NCBI GenBank assembly: GCA_031265365.1
Contig: JAISCS010000053.1
Location: forward strand, 1-37,355
Direction: 5' to 3'
Origin: Verrucomicrobiales bacterium
GTDB lineage: Bacteria > Verrucomicrobiota > Verrucomicrobiia > Methylacidiphilales > JAAUTS01
DNA length: 37,355 nt
Numbering within the stretch: the stretch's first letter is position 1; every line of letters begins with the position of its first letter. Under the pieces are notes generated by a model. The model was given only the letters and a program-made list of their open reading frames with translations, was not told the DNA's origin and searched no databases. Shown one piece after another: positions 16,203-23,983 of this stretch. The translations under genes were made by a program, and so were the position numbers.

Positions 16203-16433
16203 GATTGCGGTGGATGGTTGAAGAAGAGCCGCCAATGTTCAAACCAGCAACGCATACCGAATAAAGTCAAGACTGTGGGCATGAGAAAAGTTTTGCCGGA
16301 GCGTTGGATGGTGTCAAGGGAGAGTATGGGAAAATTTTCGCGCGGCACCGTGATTTATTCTTCAATCCTTGCTTCGCGCGGGGAATTGTCTTAGATTTTT
16401 TCGCGTGTTGGCGCGATTAACAGGAAAATTTTT

Positions 16434-17492
16434 ATGAATTGGCAAGGTGTTATTGAACAGTATCGGCGTTATCTGCCGGTGAACGAACAAACCAAAGTCG
16501 TCACGCTGCTGGAGGGGAACACGCCGCTGATTCCCGTGCCGCGTTTCGTGGACGCGATTGGCGGGCGGTTTGAACTTTACCTCAAACTGGAGGCGCTGAA
16601 CCCGACCGGCTCGTTCAAGGACCGCGGGATGACGCTGGCGCTGACCGCCGCCAAGACGCGCGGCGCGGAGGTCGTCGTCTGCGCGAGCACGGGGAACACC
16701 TCGGCGTCAGCGGCGGCGTACGCGGCGCGCGCGGGGCTGCGGGCGGCGGTGGTGCTGCCGCACGGGAAGATTGCGCTGGGCAAACTCGCGCAGGCGCTCA
16801 TCTACGGCGCGCGCATCGTGCCGATAGATGGCAACTTCGACGACGCGCTGAACTTGGTGCGCGCGCTCGGCGACGAACCGGGCGTCGAGATTGTCAACTC
16901 CATCAACCCGTTTCGCATCGAGGGGCAAAAGACGGCGGCGTTCGAGATTTGCGACGCACTGGGGCGCGCGCCGGATTTTCATTTCATCCCCGTCGGCAAC
17001 GCGGGCAACATCACCGCGTATTGGAAGGGTTACAAGGAATACCACGCCGCTGGGCGTGTCGGGACACTGCCGCGCATGTTTGGCTGGCAAGCGGCCGGCG
17101 CCGCGCCCATCGTGGAGAACCGCGTCATCGCGCAACCGGAGACCGTCGCCACCGCCATCCGCATCGGTAACCCCGCGAGCTGGCAAGCCGCCGTCGCCGC
17201 GCGCGACGAATCCGGCGGCGTCATCGGCAGCGTGACCGACGGGGAAATTCTCCACGCCTACCAACTCATCGCCGCGCGGGATGGCATCTTCGTCGAACCG
17301 GCGAGCGCCGCGTCATTGGCGGGCGTCATCAAGGCGCATGCCGCCGGTGACCTCCCCGCCGGCAGCGTGCTCACCGCGACGTTGACCGGTCACGGCCTGA
17401 AAGACCCCGACACGGCCATCAGCGTCAGCGACAAGTTGCGGCCACCGGTGAAGCCGACACTGTCAGCGGTGCTGGAGGTGATTCGGGGGTGA
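16434..17492 (+). CDS. thrC: Threonine synthase
   Basis: 352 residues, the short bacterial form. This PLP enzyme converts O-phosphohomoserine to threonine. The PLP lysine is K62 in NPTGSFKDRGM. The phosphate-binding and substrate segments ASTGNTSASAAAYAARAG, NSINPFRIEGQKTAAFEI and PVGNAGNITAYWKGY are all present, as is the late EPASAASLAG. AGGA sits eight bases before the ATG, one of the clearer ribosome sites in the window. It normally pairs with hom, which lies upstream on the same strand beyond 2.1 kb of accessory DNA. The 3' end contains CACTGTCAGCGG, a half copy of the dispersed motif. Confidence 0.95.
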   Translation: MNWQGVIEQYRRYLPVNEQTKVVTLLEGNTPLIPVPRFVDAIGGRFELYLKLEALNPTGSFKDRGMTLALTAAKTRGAEVVVCASTGNTSASAAAYAARAGLRAAVVLPHGKIALGKLAQALIYGARIVPIDGNFDDALNLVRALGDEPGVEIVNSINPFRIEGQKTAAFEICDALGRAPDFHFIPVGNAGNITAYWKGYKEYHAAGRVGTLPRMFGWQAAGAAPIVENRVIAQPETVATAIRIGNPASWQAAVAARDESGGVIGSVTDGEILHAYQLIAARDGIFVEPASAASLAGVIKAHAAGDLPAGSVLTATLTGHGLKDPDTAISVSDKLRPPVKPTLSAVLEVIRG

Positions 17493-17509
17493 GTTTATTT
17501 GATGCAGAA

Positions 17510-17704
17510 TTAACGCAAAGGCGCAAAGAAACCAAGACGCAAAGAATCTTGGAAACAGGTTGGGTATGATAGTTTTTGGCTTTTTAGTTTTCTGGTTTTC
17601 TAGCCCGACATGTCACCGCGTAATCAGAAAACTAATAAACCGGTTAGTTATGAATGATTTAACCAATCTTTGCGCTCTTTGCGTTCTTGGTGCCTTTGCG
17701 TTAA
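17510..17704. repeat. Long imperfect palindrome of TTAACGCAAAGGCGCAAAG type downstream of thrC
   Basis: Outer arms TTAACGCAAAGGC... (from 17510) and ...GCCTTTGCGTTAA (to 17704) are inverted, with further matching CCAAGA and CGCAAAGA blocks. Inner arms TTAGTTTTCTG (17584-17594) and CAGAAAACTAA (17625-17635) are perfect. The arms match the intergenic repeats at 8970 and 23881. It resembles a nonautonomous miniature element or a REP-type structure. No coding signal. Confidence 0.8.
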
Positions 17705-17741
17705 AAAATCAAACTGACGCGCTACCCAACTTGGTAAACTG

Positions 17742-17812
17742 TGCGGCGCGAGGGAATCGAACCCTCGCTTCTAGCTTGGAAGGCTAGAGTCCTGCCATTA
17801 AACGAGCGCCGC
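17742..17812 (-). tRNA. tRNA-Gly (anticodon TCC)
   Basis: The minus strand folds as a 71-base tRNA. The acceptor stem GCGGCGC pairs with GCGCCGC (17743-17749 with 17806-17812). The D arm contains TTAATGGCAGGAC, the anticodon stem CTAGC-CTTCCAA-GCTAG gives anticodon TCC, and the T arm is GAGGGTTCGATTCCCTC. The discriminator is A and CCA is not encoded. The mature 5' end abuts a copy of the dispersed motif (CGCTGACGGTGAGC on the plus strand), which shares the first acceptor-stem bases. Confidence 0.96.
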
Positions 17813-17827
17813 TGACGGTGAGCTTGC

Positions 17828-17857
17828 ATATTAGCGTGGATTTTTCGCCGGAATCAA
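17828..17857 (-). promoter_or_regulatory. Probable promoter for tRNA-Gly
   Basis: On the minus strand TTGATT (17857-17852) and TAATAT (17833-17828) are separated by 18 bases, placing transcription start near 17821, about nine bases before the mature tRNA 5' end. It overlaps the upstream region of the divergent ribokinase gene. Confidence 0.6.
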
Positions 17858-17871
17858 TTAAAAAGGTTGCC

Positions 17872-18789
17872 ATGTCACGTCATGCTTTGGTGGTGGTCGG
17901 AAGTTCTAACACGGATTTGGTCATTGGCAGCGCGCGGTTGCCGCGGCCGGGGGAGACGGTGGCGGGCGGTGAATTTCAGCGCTCGCCGGGCGGGAAGGGG
18001 GCCAATCAGGCGGTGGCGGCGGCGCGGGCGGGGGCGCGGGTGGTGTTTGTCGGGGCGCGGGGGGATGATGAGTTCGGGACGACGGCGGCGCGGTTGTTGC
18101 GCGCGGAGGGAATTGACACGCGGTATTTTTTCCAGAAAAAACACAGGGTCAGCGGCGTGGCGTTGATTTTGCTCGGCGGGGCGGAGAAGCAGAACATGAT
18201 TGCCGTGGCGAAATCGGCCAATGACGCGCTGACGGTCAGCGATGTGCGGCGCGCGGAGGCGGCGGTGCGCGGGGCCGGCGCGGTGGTAACGCAACTGGAG
18301 ATTCCGCCCGCCACCGTTGACGAGGCGGCGCGGCTGGCGGGCCGGCACGGGGTGCCGCTGATTTTGAACCCGGCGCCGGCACGGGCGCTGACGGCGCGGT
18401 TGTTGCGGCAGACGACGTTGATTACGCCAAACGAGAGCGAGGCGGAATTGTTGACGGGCCGGCGGGAGCCACTGTCAGCGGCGCGGGAATTGCTCAAAAT
18501 GGGTTGCCAAAACGTGCTGGTCACGCTGGGCGTGAAGGGAGCGCTGTTGGTGACGGGCGGCGGACGGGATTTTATCAAGGCACCGCGCGCGCGGGCGGTG
18601 GACACAGTCGGCGCGGGGGATTGTCTGACGGGCTGGCTGGCGGCGCTGTTGGTGCGGGGCGTGTCGTTGCGCGAGGCAGCGGCGCTGGCGGTGCGCGCGG
18701 CGAGCATCAGCGTGACGCGGCGCGGGGCGCAGACATCCATGCCGTACTGGGGCGAGGTCAGCGGCAGTGGCAGGGAACCCGCATCTTAA
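17872..18789 (+). CDS. rbsK: Ribokinase-type carbohydrate kinase (PfkB family)
   Basis: 305 residues. PfkB hallmarks are present: VGSSNTDLVIGSARLPRPGET at the start, GGKGANQA at residues 40-47, NPAPA and TPNESEAELLTG in the middle, and the catalytic-base motif DTVGAGDCLTGWL near residue 250. Ribokinase phosphorylates ribose at O5 in the cytoplasm; a related sugar is possible. The start ATG 17872 has AAGG about six bases upstream; an in-frame GTG-type start 18 codons earlier would overlap the tRNA promoter and is unlikely. A perfect GCTGACGGTCAGC palindrome (18229-18241) encodes Leu-Thr-Val-Ser. The last codons run into the duplicated GH116 fragment. Confidence 0.85.
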   Translation: MSRHALVVVGSSNTDLVIGSARLPRPGETVAGGEFQRSPGGKGANQAVAAARAGARVVFVGARGDDEFGTTAARLLRAEGIDTRYFFQKKHRVSGVALILLGGAEKQNMIAVAKSANDALTVSDVRRAEAAVRGAGAVVTQLEIPPATVDEAARLAGRHGVPLILNPAPARALTARLLRQTTLITPNESEAELLTGRREPLSAARELLKMGCQNVLVTLGVKGALLVTGGGRDFIKAPRARAVDTVGAGDCLTGWLAALLVRGVSLREAAALAVRAASISVTRRGAQTSMPYWGEVSGSGREPAS

Positions 18790-18964
18790 CCACTGCCGGT
18801 CGGCCCACGCTGGCGGTGAGGTTGGCGATCAGCGTCTTGGTCTTGCCGCCAATGGTCAGCACCAATTTGTCCACCGGCAGCATGTCTTCCAGCATGGTCA
18901 CGGTCAGCGCGTTTTTGGTCAGCGTTAGCGTGCCATAACCGTTCGCCGCGCAGAAGAACACTTT
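18787..18964 (-). pseudogene. Duplicated 3' end fragment of the GH116 gene
   Basis: These 178 bases match 19369-19546, the 3' end of the adjacent GH116 gene, without gaps and with about 17 mismatches (roughly 90% identity), in the same orientation. Read on the minus strand it gives FFCAANGYGTLTLTKNALTVTMLE... with no start of its own. It begins exactly at the ribokinase stop codon and ends at a T/A-rich junction. It is a remnant, not a gene. Confidence 0.9.
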
Positions 18965-19060
18965 TTTTGAAAAAACAAAAAAAGCGAAAAGAAGCCGTGC
19001 CTTAAATATTGACAAAATCCTAAGAATGTTAAACCGTTGGAAGGTTACGACAAAATAATT

Positions 19061-19279
19061 ATGAGGAGTCAATATTATTGGGCTAATTTTGGTGGAATCA
19101 ATGATGAGTATTATATTATGATAGGAAGAAAACTAACAACAATCAGTTTTGAGGATGAAACTTCTTTTTTTATGGATTTTGACAAATTAAAAATGATTGA
19201 TGAGGATGTTAAACTCAAACTTAGAAACGCCCAAATTGAAACTTCTCCAAAATTGATTATGCGACTACTATATGAATAG
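19061..19279 (+). CDS. AT-rich orphan small protein between the two GH116 ends
   Basis: 72 residues from ATG 19061 (80 if TTG 19037 is used). The sequence MRSQYYWANFGGINDEYYIMIGRKL is aromatic-rich and acidic, with no signal peptide or membrane segment. I do not recognise it. The G+C is far below that of the neighbours, and the 404-base segment that carries it (18965-19368) is flanked by direct copies of the GH116 3' end, so it is probably an acquired gene. TTGACA occurs at about 19009 without a convincing -10. It is plausibly an immunity-type or other accessory protein, but nothing in the sequence proves that. Confidence 0.5.
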   Translation: MRSQYYWANFGGINDEYYIMIGRKLTTISFEDETSFFMDFDKLKMIDEDVKLKLRNAQIETSPKLIMRLLYE

Positions 19280-19360
19280 TCATAGAGCGCCTGATAAACT
19301 CACCGCCGCGCCGCCCAACCGGGTTCCCAGTAGTCTTACCACAGAGACATGGAGTTAAAT

Positions 19361-21868
19361 TCAATATTTAACCACCGCCGGCATTTCGACGCTGGCGGTG
19401 AGGTTGACGGTCAGCGTCTTGGTCTTGCCGCCGATGGTCAGCACCAATTTGTCCACCGGCAGCGTGCCTTCCAGCATGGTCATGGTCAGCGCGTTCTTGG
19501 TCAGCGTTAGCGTGCCGTAACCGTTCGCCGCGCTGAAGAACACTTTGAACGGTAGCTTGCCTGTGCGCGGCCCGAACCACAGCGTCTTGCTTACCGCCGA
19601 GTAACGGTAGCCGCTCAGCGCCGCCAGCAGCGCGTAGGACGCCATCGCCCGCGCATAGTAACTGCCGCATTCGTACTCGTCATACGGGTTGCGCGCGCGC
19701 CCGTCGTAGCGACTCCGCGCGGCCTGGACGAGGTTCAGCCCCTCCTTGACCTTGCCTTCCAAAATCAGGTGCGCGGCCACTTGGTACTCGATGCCCGTCC
19801 ACACCTCGTCGCTATACACGAACGGCAGGGTCGGCTTCCCGCCGCGCGGCCATGAGCAGAGCAACAGCCCCGCCTCATGTCCGAGCGCGTAGCCGGGGCG
19901 TTGCAGGTTGACATGTTCACTGAGGTCGCGGCGGAAGTTGTGCCGGTAAATCGCGGCGAGTGCCCGGCGGACATTGGCGCGGTTGAGCGGTGTCTTGATG
20001 CCGTACAATGCGGCCATCCATGCGCCAATCACGCCGTCGGACAAACAGCCGGTGCCGTACTGGTATTTCGGCCCCTCCTTTTTCAGCAACGCCAGCGCCT
20101 CGTCATCGTCGGCGTCCTTGGCGATGAGTTGGGCGAAGGACCGGTCGCGCAACTCGCGGTACCGCACTTTTTGATAATAATACTCGCCGTTGAACAACTC
20201 CGTGTCGAGGAACCGCGCGCCCGCCGCTGACAGTCGCCGGTACTCCGCCGCGTCAGCGTCAGCGCTCAATGCCGCCGCCATCTCCGCCGCCGCTGACAGC
20301 GCGCCGAGGTAAATCGTGTTGCACATTCCGTCCGGCCCCCAGAACTCGATATCATACGTGTTATGGTGCGGCTCGACGAGGACGCCCTTGCGGTCAGGGT
20401 CCCACTGGCCGATGCAAAACTCCAAGCTCAACCGCGCCTGCGGCCACATCTTGCGGAGCCATGCTTCGTCGCCGGAAATTTGCCACTCGCGCCATACTTT
20501 CATGATGCCGCCGAGCTGACCGTCAGCGGCGGCGTGGAAATTATGCAAGCGCGGTCCGTCGGGTAGCGCGGCGCGGAAGTTGACGTGACCGTCAGCGGCC
20601 ATCGAGCGGAGCAGCTCCTGCTCGCGGATGCCGCGCTCCAGTCGCGGAAACAAATGCGGCATGGCTTGCGCGTAATTCCACACGTGCGTGCACGTGCCGG
20701 CGCACGAACCCCAGCCGACGCCGCAGCCTTCCCAAGCCCATAAGTTGCCGTTCTTTTGGCGGAGGACGGTGGGGGATTTCAAGATGCCGAGGTTGGCGCT
20801 GACGGCGTCCAGCACCGCCGGCGGCAGCGTCGAGCCGAACAGCGCGTCCTTGAACGCCAGCGTCCGCGCGCGGAGGGAGGCGTAATGCGCGCGCACGTAC
20901 TCCGCCACGTCGCCCGCGTCGCGCCACTGGCCGGCGTAGTACGGCTGCCAGAACGGCGCGGCCTCCGGTGGCGCGGTGAGTTCTTGGTCGGTGCGCTGCC
21001 AGTAAACATTCGGCACATACCACGTGAACACCAGCGGGTACGTCACCGCTTGGCCGGGCTTGAGTTTGCCCTTGAACAAAATCGAGCCGCCGGGCCGCCC
21101 CTCGGCGGAGCCGCCGCCGTCATTGGCGGCGAAACGTTCCTCGTCCACTTCGCGCCACAACGCGGAGAGCGCGTCAAACCACCCGCCGCGAAACCACGCG
21201 CTCTTGATGACCGGCGTCGGGCCGAGCGAGTACAGCGCGGCGCTGCCGAAGGTCTCACTGTCAGCGGTCTCGTCATTGGTGAATAACACGCCGCGCCCGG
21301 CCACCGCGCGTCCGCTGGCGCCGCGCCAGCCGCTCTTCTTGCCGACGGCGAGGTGCGAGAGGCTGTACACGAAATCGAACGTCACCGTCTGTCGGGAGCG
21401 ATTGGTGAACGTGTATTCGAGAATGGCGCACGGGATGCCGGAATTTTTGTCGTCGAGCGGGATGTAAGGGTTGAACGCCGTCAGCGTCACCGCCAGCGGC
21501 ACCTTCGGGTCGCTGAGATGGACATGGCCGAAGGGAAACTCTCCGACGAACTTTGATTTGGCGAAGCGCGGCATCCCCTCCTGCCCGCCGTGGCGGAACC
21601 CCTGCGCCTTCAGCCCGAAACAATAAATCTTCTCCGGCGGCAGCGGCCCTTCGAGCAGCCGCGTCACCGGCTTTTTCCCGCGCACGTGCAACAAGCCGAA
21701 CGCCGCTTCCCGTGCCTCGTGCCCGTCCGGCATGGCCGTTTTCAGCGGCTGATGATAAAGCGAAAAGTCCTCGATTGCGCCATTGCCAGCGAGACTGACA
21801 TTGCCCGTGCCGATGCCGCCGACCGGCATGGCGACTTGTAACGCCCGCTGACCGTCATAAACAAACAT
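19361..21868 (-). CDS. GH116 family glycoside hydrolase (GBA2-like beta-glucosidase/glucosylceramidase)
   Basis: 835 residues, cytoplasmic (no signal peptide), with an N-terminal beta-sandwich domain and a C-terminal alpha/alpha barrel. The N-terminus MPVGGIGTGNVSLAGNGAIEDF is characteristic of GH116. In the barrel, GTCTHVWNYAQAMPHLFP, EPHHNTYDIEFWGPDG (near residue 500, the nucleophile region) and CLSDGVIGAWMA (near 610, with the Asp expected as acid/base) match the catalytic blocks. Family members cleave beta-glucosides or beta-xylosides. It is the last gene of a minus-strand operon with an esterase-like hydrolase and a Gfo/Idh oxidoreductase, consistent with plant-glycan breakdown. GGGGGA lies five bases before the ATG. 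A perfect palindrome (20515-20527) encodes Ala-Asp-Gly-Gln, and its 3' end is duplicated at 18787-18964. Confidence 0.92.
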   Translation of the reverse strand: MFVYDGQRALQVAMPVGGIGTGNVSLAGNGAIEDFSLYHQPLKTAMPDGHEAREAAFGLLHVRGKKPVTRLLEGPLPPEKIYCFGLKAQGFRHGGQEGMPRFAKSKFVGEFPFGHVHLSDPKVPLAVTLTAFNPYIPLDDKNSGIPCAILEYTFTNRSRQTVTFDFVYSLSHLAVGKKSGWRGASGRAVAGRGVLFTNDETADSETFGSAALYSLGPTPVIKSAWFRGGWFDALSALWREVDEERFAANDGGGSAEGRPGGSILFKGKLKPGQAVTYPLVFTWYVPNVYWQRTDQELTAPPEAAPFWQPYYAGQWRDAGDVAEYVRAHYASLRARTLAFKDALFGSTLPPAVLDAVSANLGILKSPTVLRQKNGNLWAWEGCGVGWGSCAGTCTHVWNYAQAMPHLFPRLERGIREQELLRSMAADGHVNFRAALPDGPRLHNFHAAADGQLGGIMKVWREWQISGDEAWLRKMWPQARLSLEFCIGQWDPDRKGVLVEPHHNTYDIEFWGPDGMCNTIYLGALSAAAEMAAALSADADAAEYRRLSAAGARFLDTELFNGEYYYQKVRYRELRDRSFAQLIAKDADDDEALALLKKEGPKYQYGTGCLSDGVIGAWMAALYGIKTPLNRANVRRALAAIYRHNFRRDLSEHVNLQRPGYALGHEAGLLLCSWPRGGKPTLPFVYSDEVWTGIEYQVAAHLILEGKVKEGLNLVQAARSRYDGRARNPYDEYECGSYYARAMASYALLAALSGYRYSAVSKTLWFGPRTGKLPFKVFFSAANGYGTLTLTKNALTMTMLEGTLPVDKLVLTIGGKTKTLTVNLTASVEMPAVVKY

Positions 21869-21921
21869 GATAATCCCCCGCTTTCAGCTTTCCAATTTCA
21901 GCTTTCAGCTTTGGCCCTGCG

Positions 21922-22725
21922 TTAGTCCACAAAACTCCGCTCTCGCAACCACGCCAGGCAGTCGCCCGCCCACCGGTGCTTGTCGCCCAACCCCATGCCG
22001 TGCCCGCCGCGCTCGTACACGTGCAACTCAAAGCGCACGCCCTTCTCCCGCAGCGCGGCGGCGAAGAACATCGCGTTTTCCACCGGCACCCCACCGTCCT
22101 CCCACGTGTGCCATACGAAACACGGCGGCGTCTCGACGGTGACGTGCTTCTCGGCGGAAAGTTGCTCCACCAGCGTCAGCGATGGATTTTGTCCCAGCAA
22201 ATTGTCCCGCGTCCCGTCGTGCCCCAGCGCGCCGAAGGTGATGACCGGATAACACAAAACGCCGAGGTCGGGCCGCGAGCTTTCGCGCTCCACCGGGTCG
22301 TCACTGTCAGCGGTGCCCGCGTCGAACTGCGTCAGCAACGTCGCCGCCAAATGTCCGCCCGCGCTCGACCCCATCACGCCAATTCGCTGACGGTCAAGCC
22401 CGTGCTCCGCCGCGTGATACCGCGCCAGCCGCACCGCCCGCGCCGCGTCCTGCAACATCGCCGGATGCCGGTGGCCCCTGGTGCCGAGCCGGTAGTTGAC
22501 CACGATGCCGGTGACGCCGTGCGCCGCGAGCCATTCCGCGTAGCCCGGCCCCTCGTGCCCCGCCAGTTCCCCGTAACCGCCGCCGGGGAAAATCACCATG
22601 ACCGCGCCGGTGGCGCGTTCCGCTGACGGTGAATACACCTGCCAAGTCGGGATATTCCCAATTTCCGCCGCGTAATCCACCGTTCCCTCGCGCGGCCACA
22701 AGGTCCTGATTTTTGATATTTGCAT
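21922..22725 (-). CDS. Alpha/beta hydrolase, acetyl-esterase/BD-FAE-like
   Basis: 267 residues, no signal peptide. The oxyanion-hole segment FPGGGYGELAGHEG and the nucleophile elbow GSSAGGHLAATLL (Gly-x-Ser-x-Gly) are followed by a likely acid in WEDGGVPVENA and the catalytic His in GGHGMGLG, the usual order for hormone-sensitive-lipase/BD-FAE esterases that remove acetyl groups from xylan or other sugars. The start ATG 22725 has AAGGA about six bases upstream, which overlaps the stop of the upstream oxidoreductase gene; the two are tightly coupled. GH116 follows 53 bases later. Probable role: deacetylation of an oligosaccharide before GH116 acts (inference). Confidence 0.88.
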   Translation of the reverse strand: MQISKIRTLWPREGTVDYAAEIGNIPTWQVYSPSAERATGAVMVIFPGGGYGELAGHEGPGYAEWLAAHGVTGIVVNYRLGTRGHRHPAMLQDAARAVRLARYHAAEHGLDRQRIGVMGSSAGGHLAATLLTQFDAGTADSDDPVERESSRPDLGVLCYPVITFGALGHDGTRDNLLGQNPSLTLVEQLSAEKHVTVETPPCFVWHTWEDGGVPVENAMFFAAALREKGVRFELHVYERGGHGMGLGDKHRWAGDCLAWLRERSFVD

Positions 22726-22736
22726 AATAAATCCTT

Positions 22737-23819
22737 TCAACCCCGCCGCTGACTGTCAGCGAACGCCTGCGCCTTGAGCGACAACTCCGCCGCCTTGAAT
22801 GCGTGCGCCTGCGTCATCGCCATCTCGGTGCGGTTGAGGCAGTCCAAAATCAATTGCCCGAAGAACGGAAAGCCGACTTTGCCTTTGCAATCAATAATTT
22901 GCTCACCGTCAGCGTTCGCCAGCAAAATCAAATCGCCCCCCGTGTCGCGCCCCAGGTCAATATACTTCCTGATTTCGATGAATCCCCGCGTGCCGACCAG
23001 CAGCGTGCGCCCGTCGCCCCACGTCCGCAAGCCGTCCGGCGTGAACCAATCCACACGGCTGTGACAGGACACGCCGTTGTCCAGCTTAAACACCGCCTCG
23101 CCGAAATCCTCCAACTCCGGCGTGCCGTCGTTGGCGAAATTCTCCACCCGCGCGTGCAACACCTCACCATCGGTGGCGCGCGCGTAGTGTAAAAATTGGT
23201 CGCACTGATGCGAGGCAATGTCAGCGAGGATGCCGCCGTACTTTTCCTTCTCAAAGAACCACGCAGGGCGCTGCGCCTTGCTGAGCCGGTGCGGGCCGCT
23301 GATGCTCGCGTGGATGAGTTGCCCGATGGCGCCCTCGCGCACCAGACTGTCAGCGTGCCACGCCGACTCGACATGCACGCGCTCGCTGTAGTACACCATG
23401 TACTTCCGCCCCGTCGCCGCTGACACTGACCGCGCCTCGGCCAGTTGCGCGAGCGTGGTGAACGGGCACTTGTCGGTAAAATAATCCTTCCCCGCCGCCA
23501 TCACGCGACAGCCCAGCGGCCCGCGCGCGCACGGCACCGCCGCCGAGGCCACCAGCCGAACGTCAGCGTCAGCGAGGAGGTGCTCCAGCGACGGCGCGAT
23601 TTTCACGCCGGAATTTTCGTATTGTTTCGCGAACGCGGCGGCGCGGTCGGCGTCAGGGTCATAAACATATTTGAGCGTGCCGCCGGCCTCAAGCAGCCCG
23701 TTGACTTGCCCGTAAATATGCCCGTGGTCGAGATGCGCGGCGGCAAACACAAATTCGCCGGCCCGCACCACCTTGGCGGGCCGGCTGCCGGTCGGGGCGT
23801 AATTAAATCCATCGTTCAT
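22737..23819 (-). CDS. Gfo/Idh/MocA family oxidoreductase
   Basis: 360 residues from ATG 23819. An N-terminal Rossmann domain (FVFAAAHLDHGHIYGQVNGLLEAGG, then YVYDPD) is followed by the Gfo/Idh signature region, where the usual EKP is TDKCPFTT, keeping the Lys. The C-terminal domain contains GGILADIASHQCDQFLHYA. Enzymes of this family use NAD(P) to oxidise or reduce sugars or inositols. It heads the minus-strand operon with the esterase-like and GH116 genes, suggesting joint processing of a plant-derived glycoside. The frame is open further upstream to 23930, but that part is the intergenic CGCAAAG repeat, so the later ATG was chosen. A perfect palindrome at the very 3' end (22749-22761) encodes Ala-Asp-Ser-Gln. 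Confidence 0.88.
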   Translation of the reverse strand: MNDGFNYAPTGSRPAKVVRAGEFVFAAAHLDHGHIYGQVNGLLEAGGTLKYVYDPDADRAAAFAKQYENSGVKIAPSLEHLLADADVRLVASAAVPCARGPLGCRVMAAGKDYFTDKCPFTTLAQLAEARSVSAATGRKYMVYYSERVHVESAWHADSLVREGAIGQLIHASISGPHRLSKAQRPAWFFEKEKYGGILADIASHQCDQFLHYARATDGEVLHARVENFANDGTPELEDFGEAVFKLDNGVSCHSRVDWFTPDGLRTWGDGRTLLVGTRGFIEIRKYIDLGRDTGGDLILLANADGEQIIDCKGKVGFPFFGQLILDCLNRTEMAMTQAHAFKAAELSLKAQAFADSQRRG

Positions 23820-23880
23820 AGGTAAGCGGCAATGCTGTTGGCTTTTTGGCAAATGACAAGTTTTATAATTAAAAAAATAT

Positions 23881-23918
23881 TGCGCCTTTGTTCCTTTGCG
23901 TCTTGGCGTTAAAAAATC
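23881..23918. repeat. CGCCTTTG/CGTTAAAAAATC intergenic repeat
   Basis: TGCGCCTTTGTTCCTTTGCG followed by TCTTGGCGTTAAAAAATC matches one arm of the repeats at 17663-17710. It lies between the divergent Gfo/Idh and gcvT genes, in the 164-base spacer that also carries the gcvT promoter. Confidence 0.75.
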
Positions 23919-23949
23919 AAACCGCGACACTGCCGTGAAATGCTATAGA

Positions 23950-23977
23950 TTGACAGCGGGCGGCTGTTCCGTAATAT
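23950..23977 (+). promoter_or_regulatory. Strong promoter for gcvT, predicted leaderless transcript
   Basis: TTGACA (23950-23955) and TAATAT (23972-23977) are separated by 16 bases. The A of the gcvT ATG (23984) is the seventh base after the -10 hexamer, exactly where transcription would start. There is no room for a ribosome site, so the message is predicted to begin at the start codon. Confidence 0.75.
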
Positions 23978-23983
23978 CGGTTC

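Noticed and set aside
15900-16394. Plus-strand frame across the DUF2442 locus
   Set aside because: The minus strand encodes a recognisable DUF2442 protein; the plus frame has no family features.
18758-19072. 104-residue minus-strand frame next to ribokinase
   Set aside because: It is the duplicated GH116 end plus random AT-rich codons at its front, not an independent gene.
23820-23930. 37-residue N-terminal extension of the Gfo/Idh oxidoreductase
   Set aside because: The extension is the CGCAAAG intergenic repeat; the Rossmann domain starts soon after ATG 23819.
23820-23983. Glycine riboswitch before gcvT
   Set aside because: The space contains a repeat and a promoter whose start point is the ATG, so there is no leader to fold.
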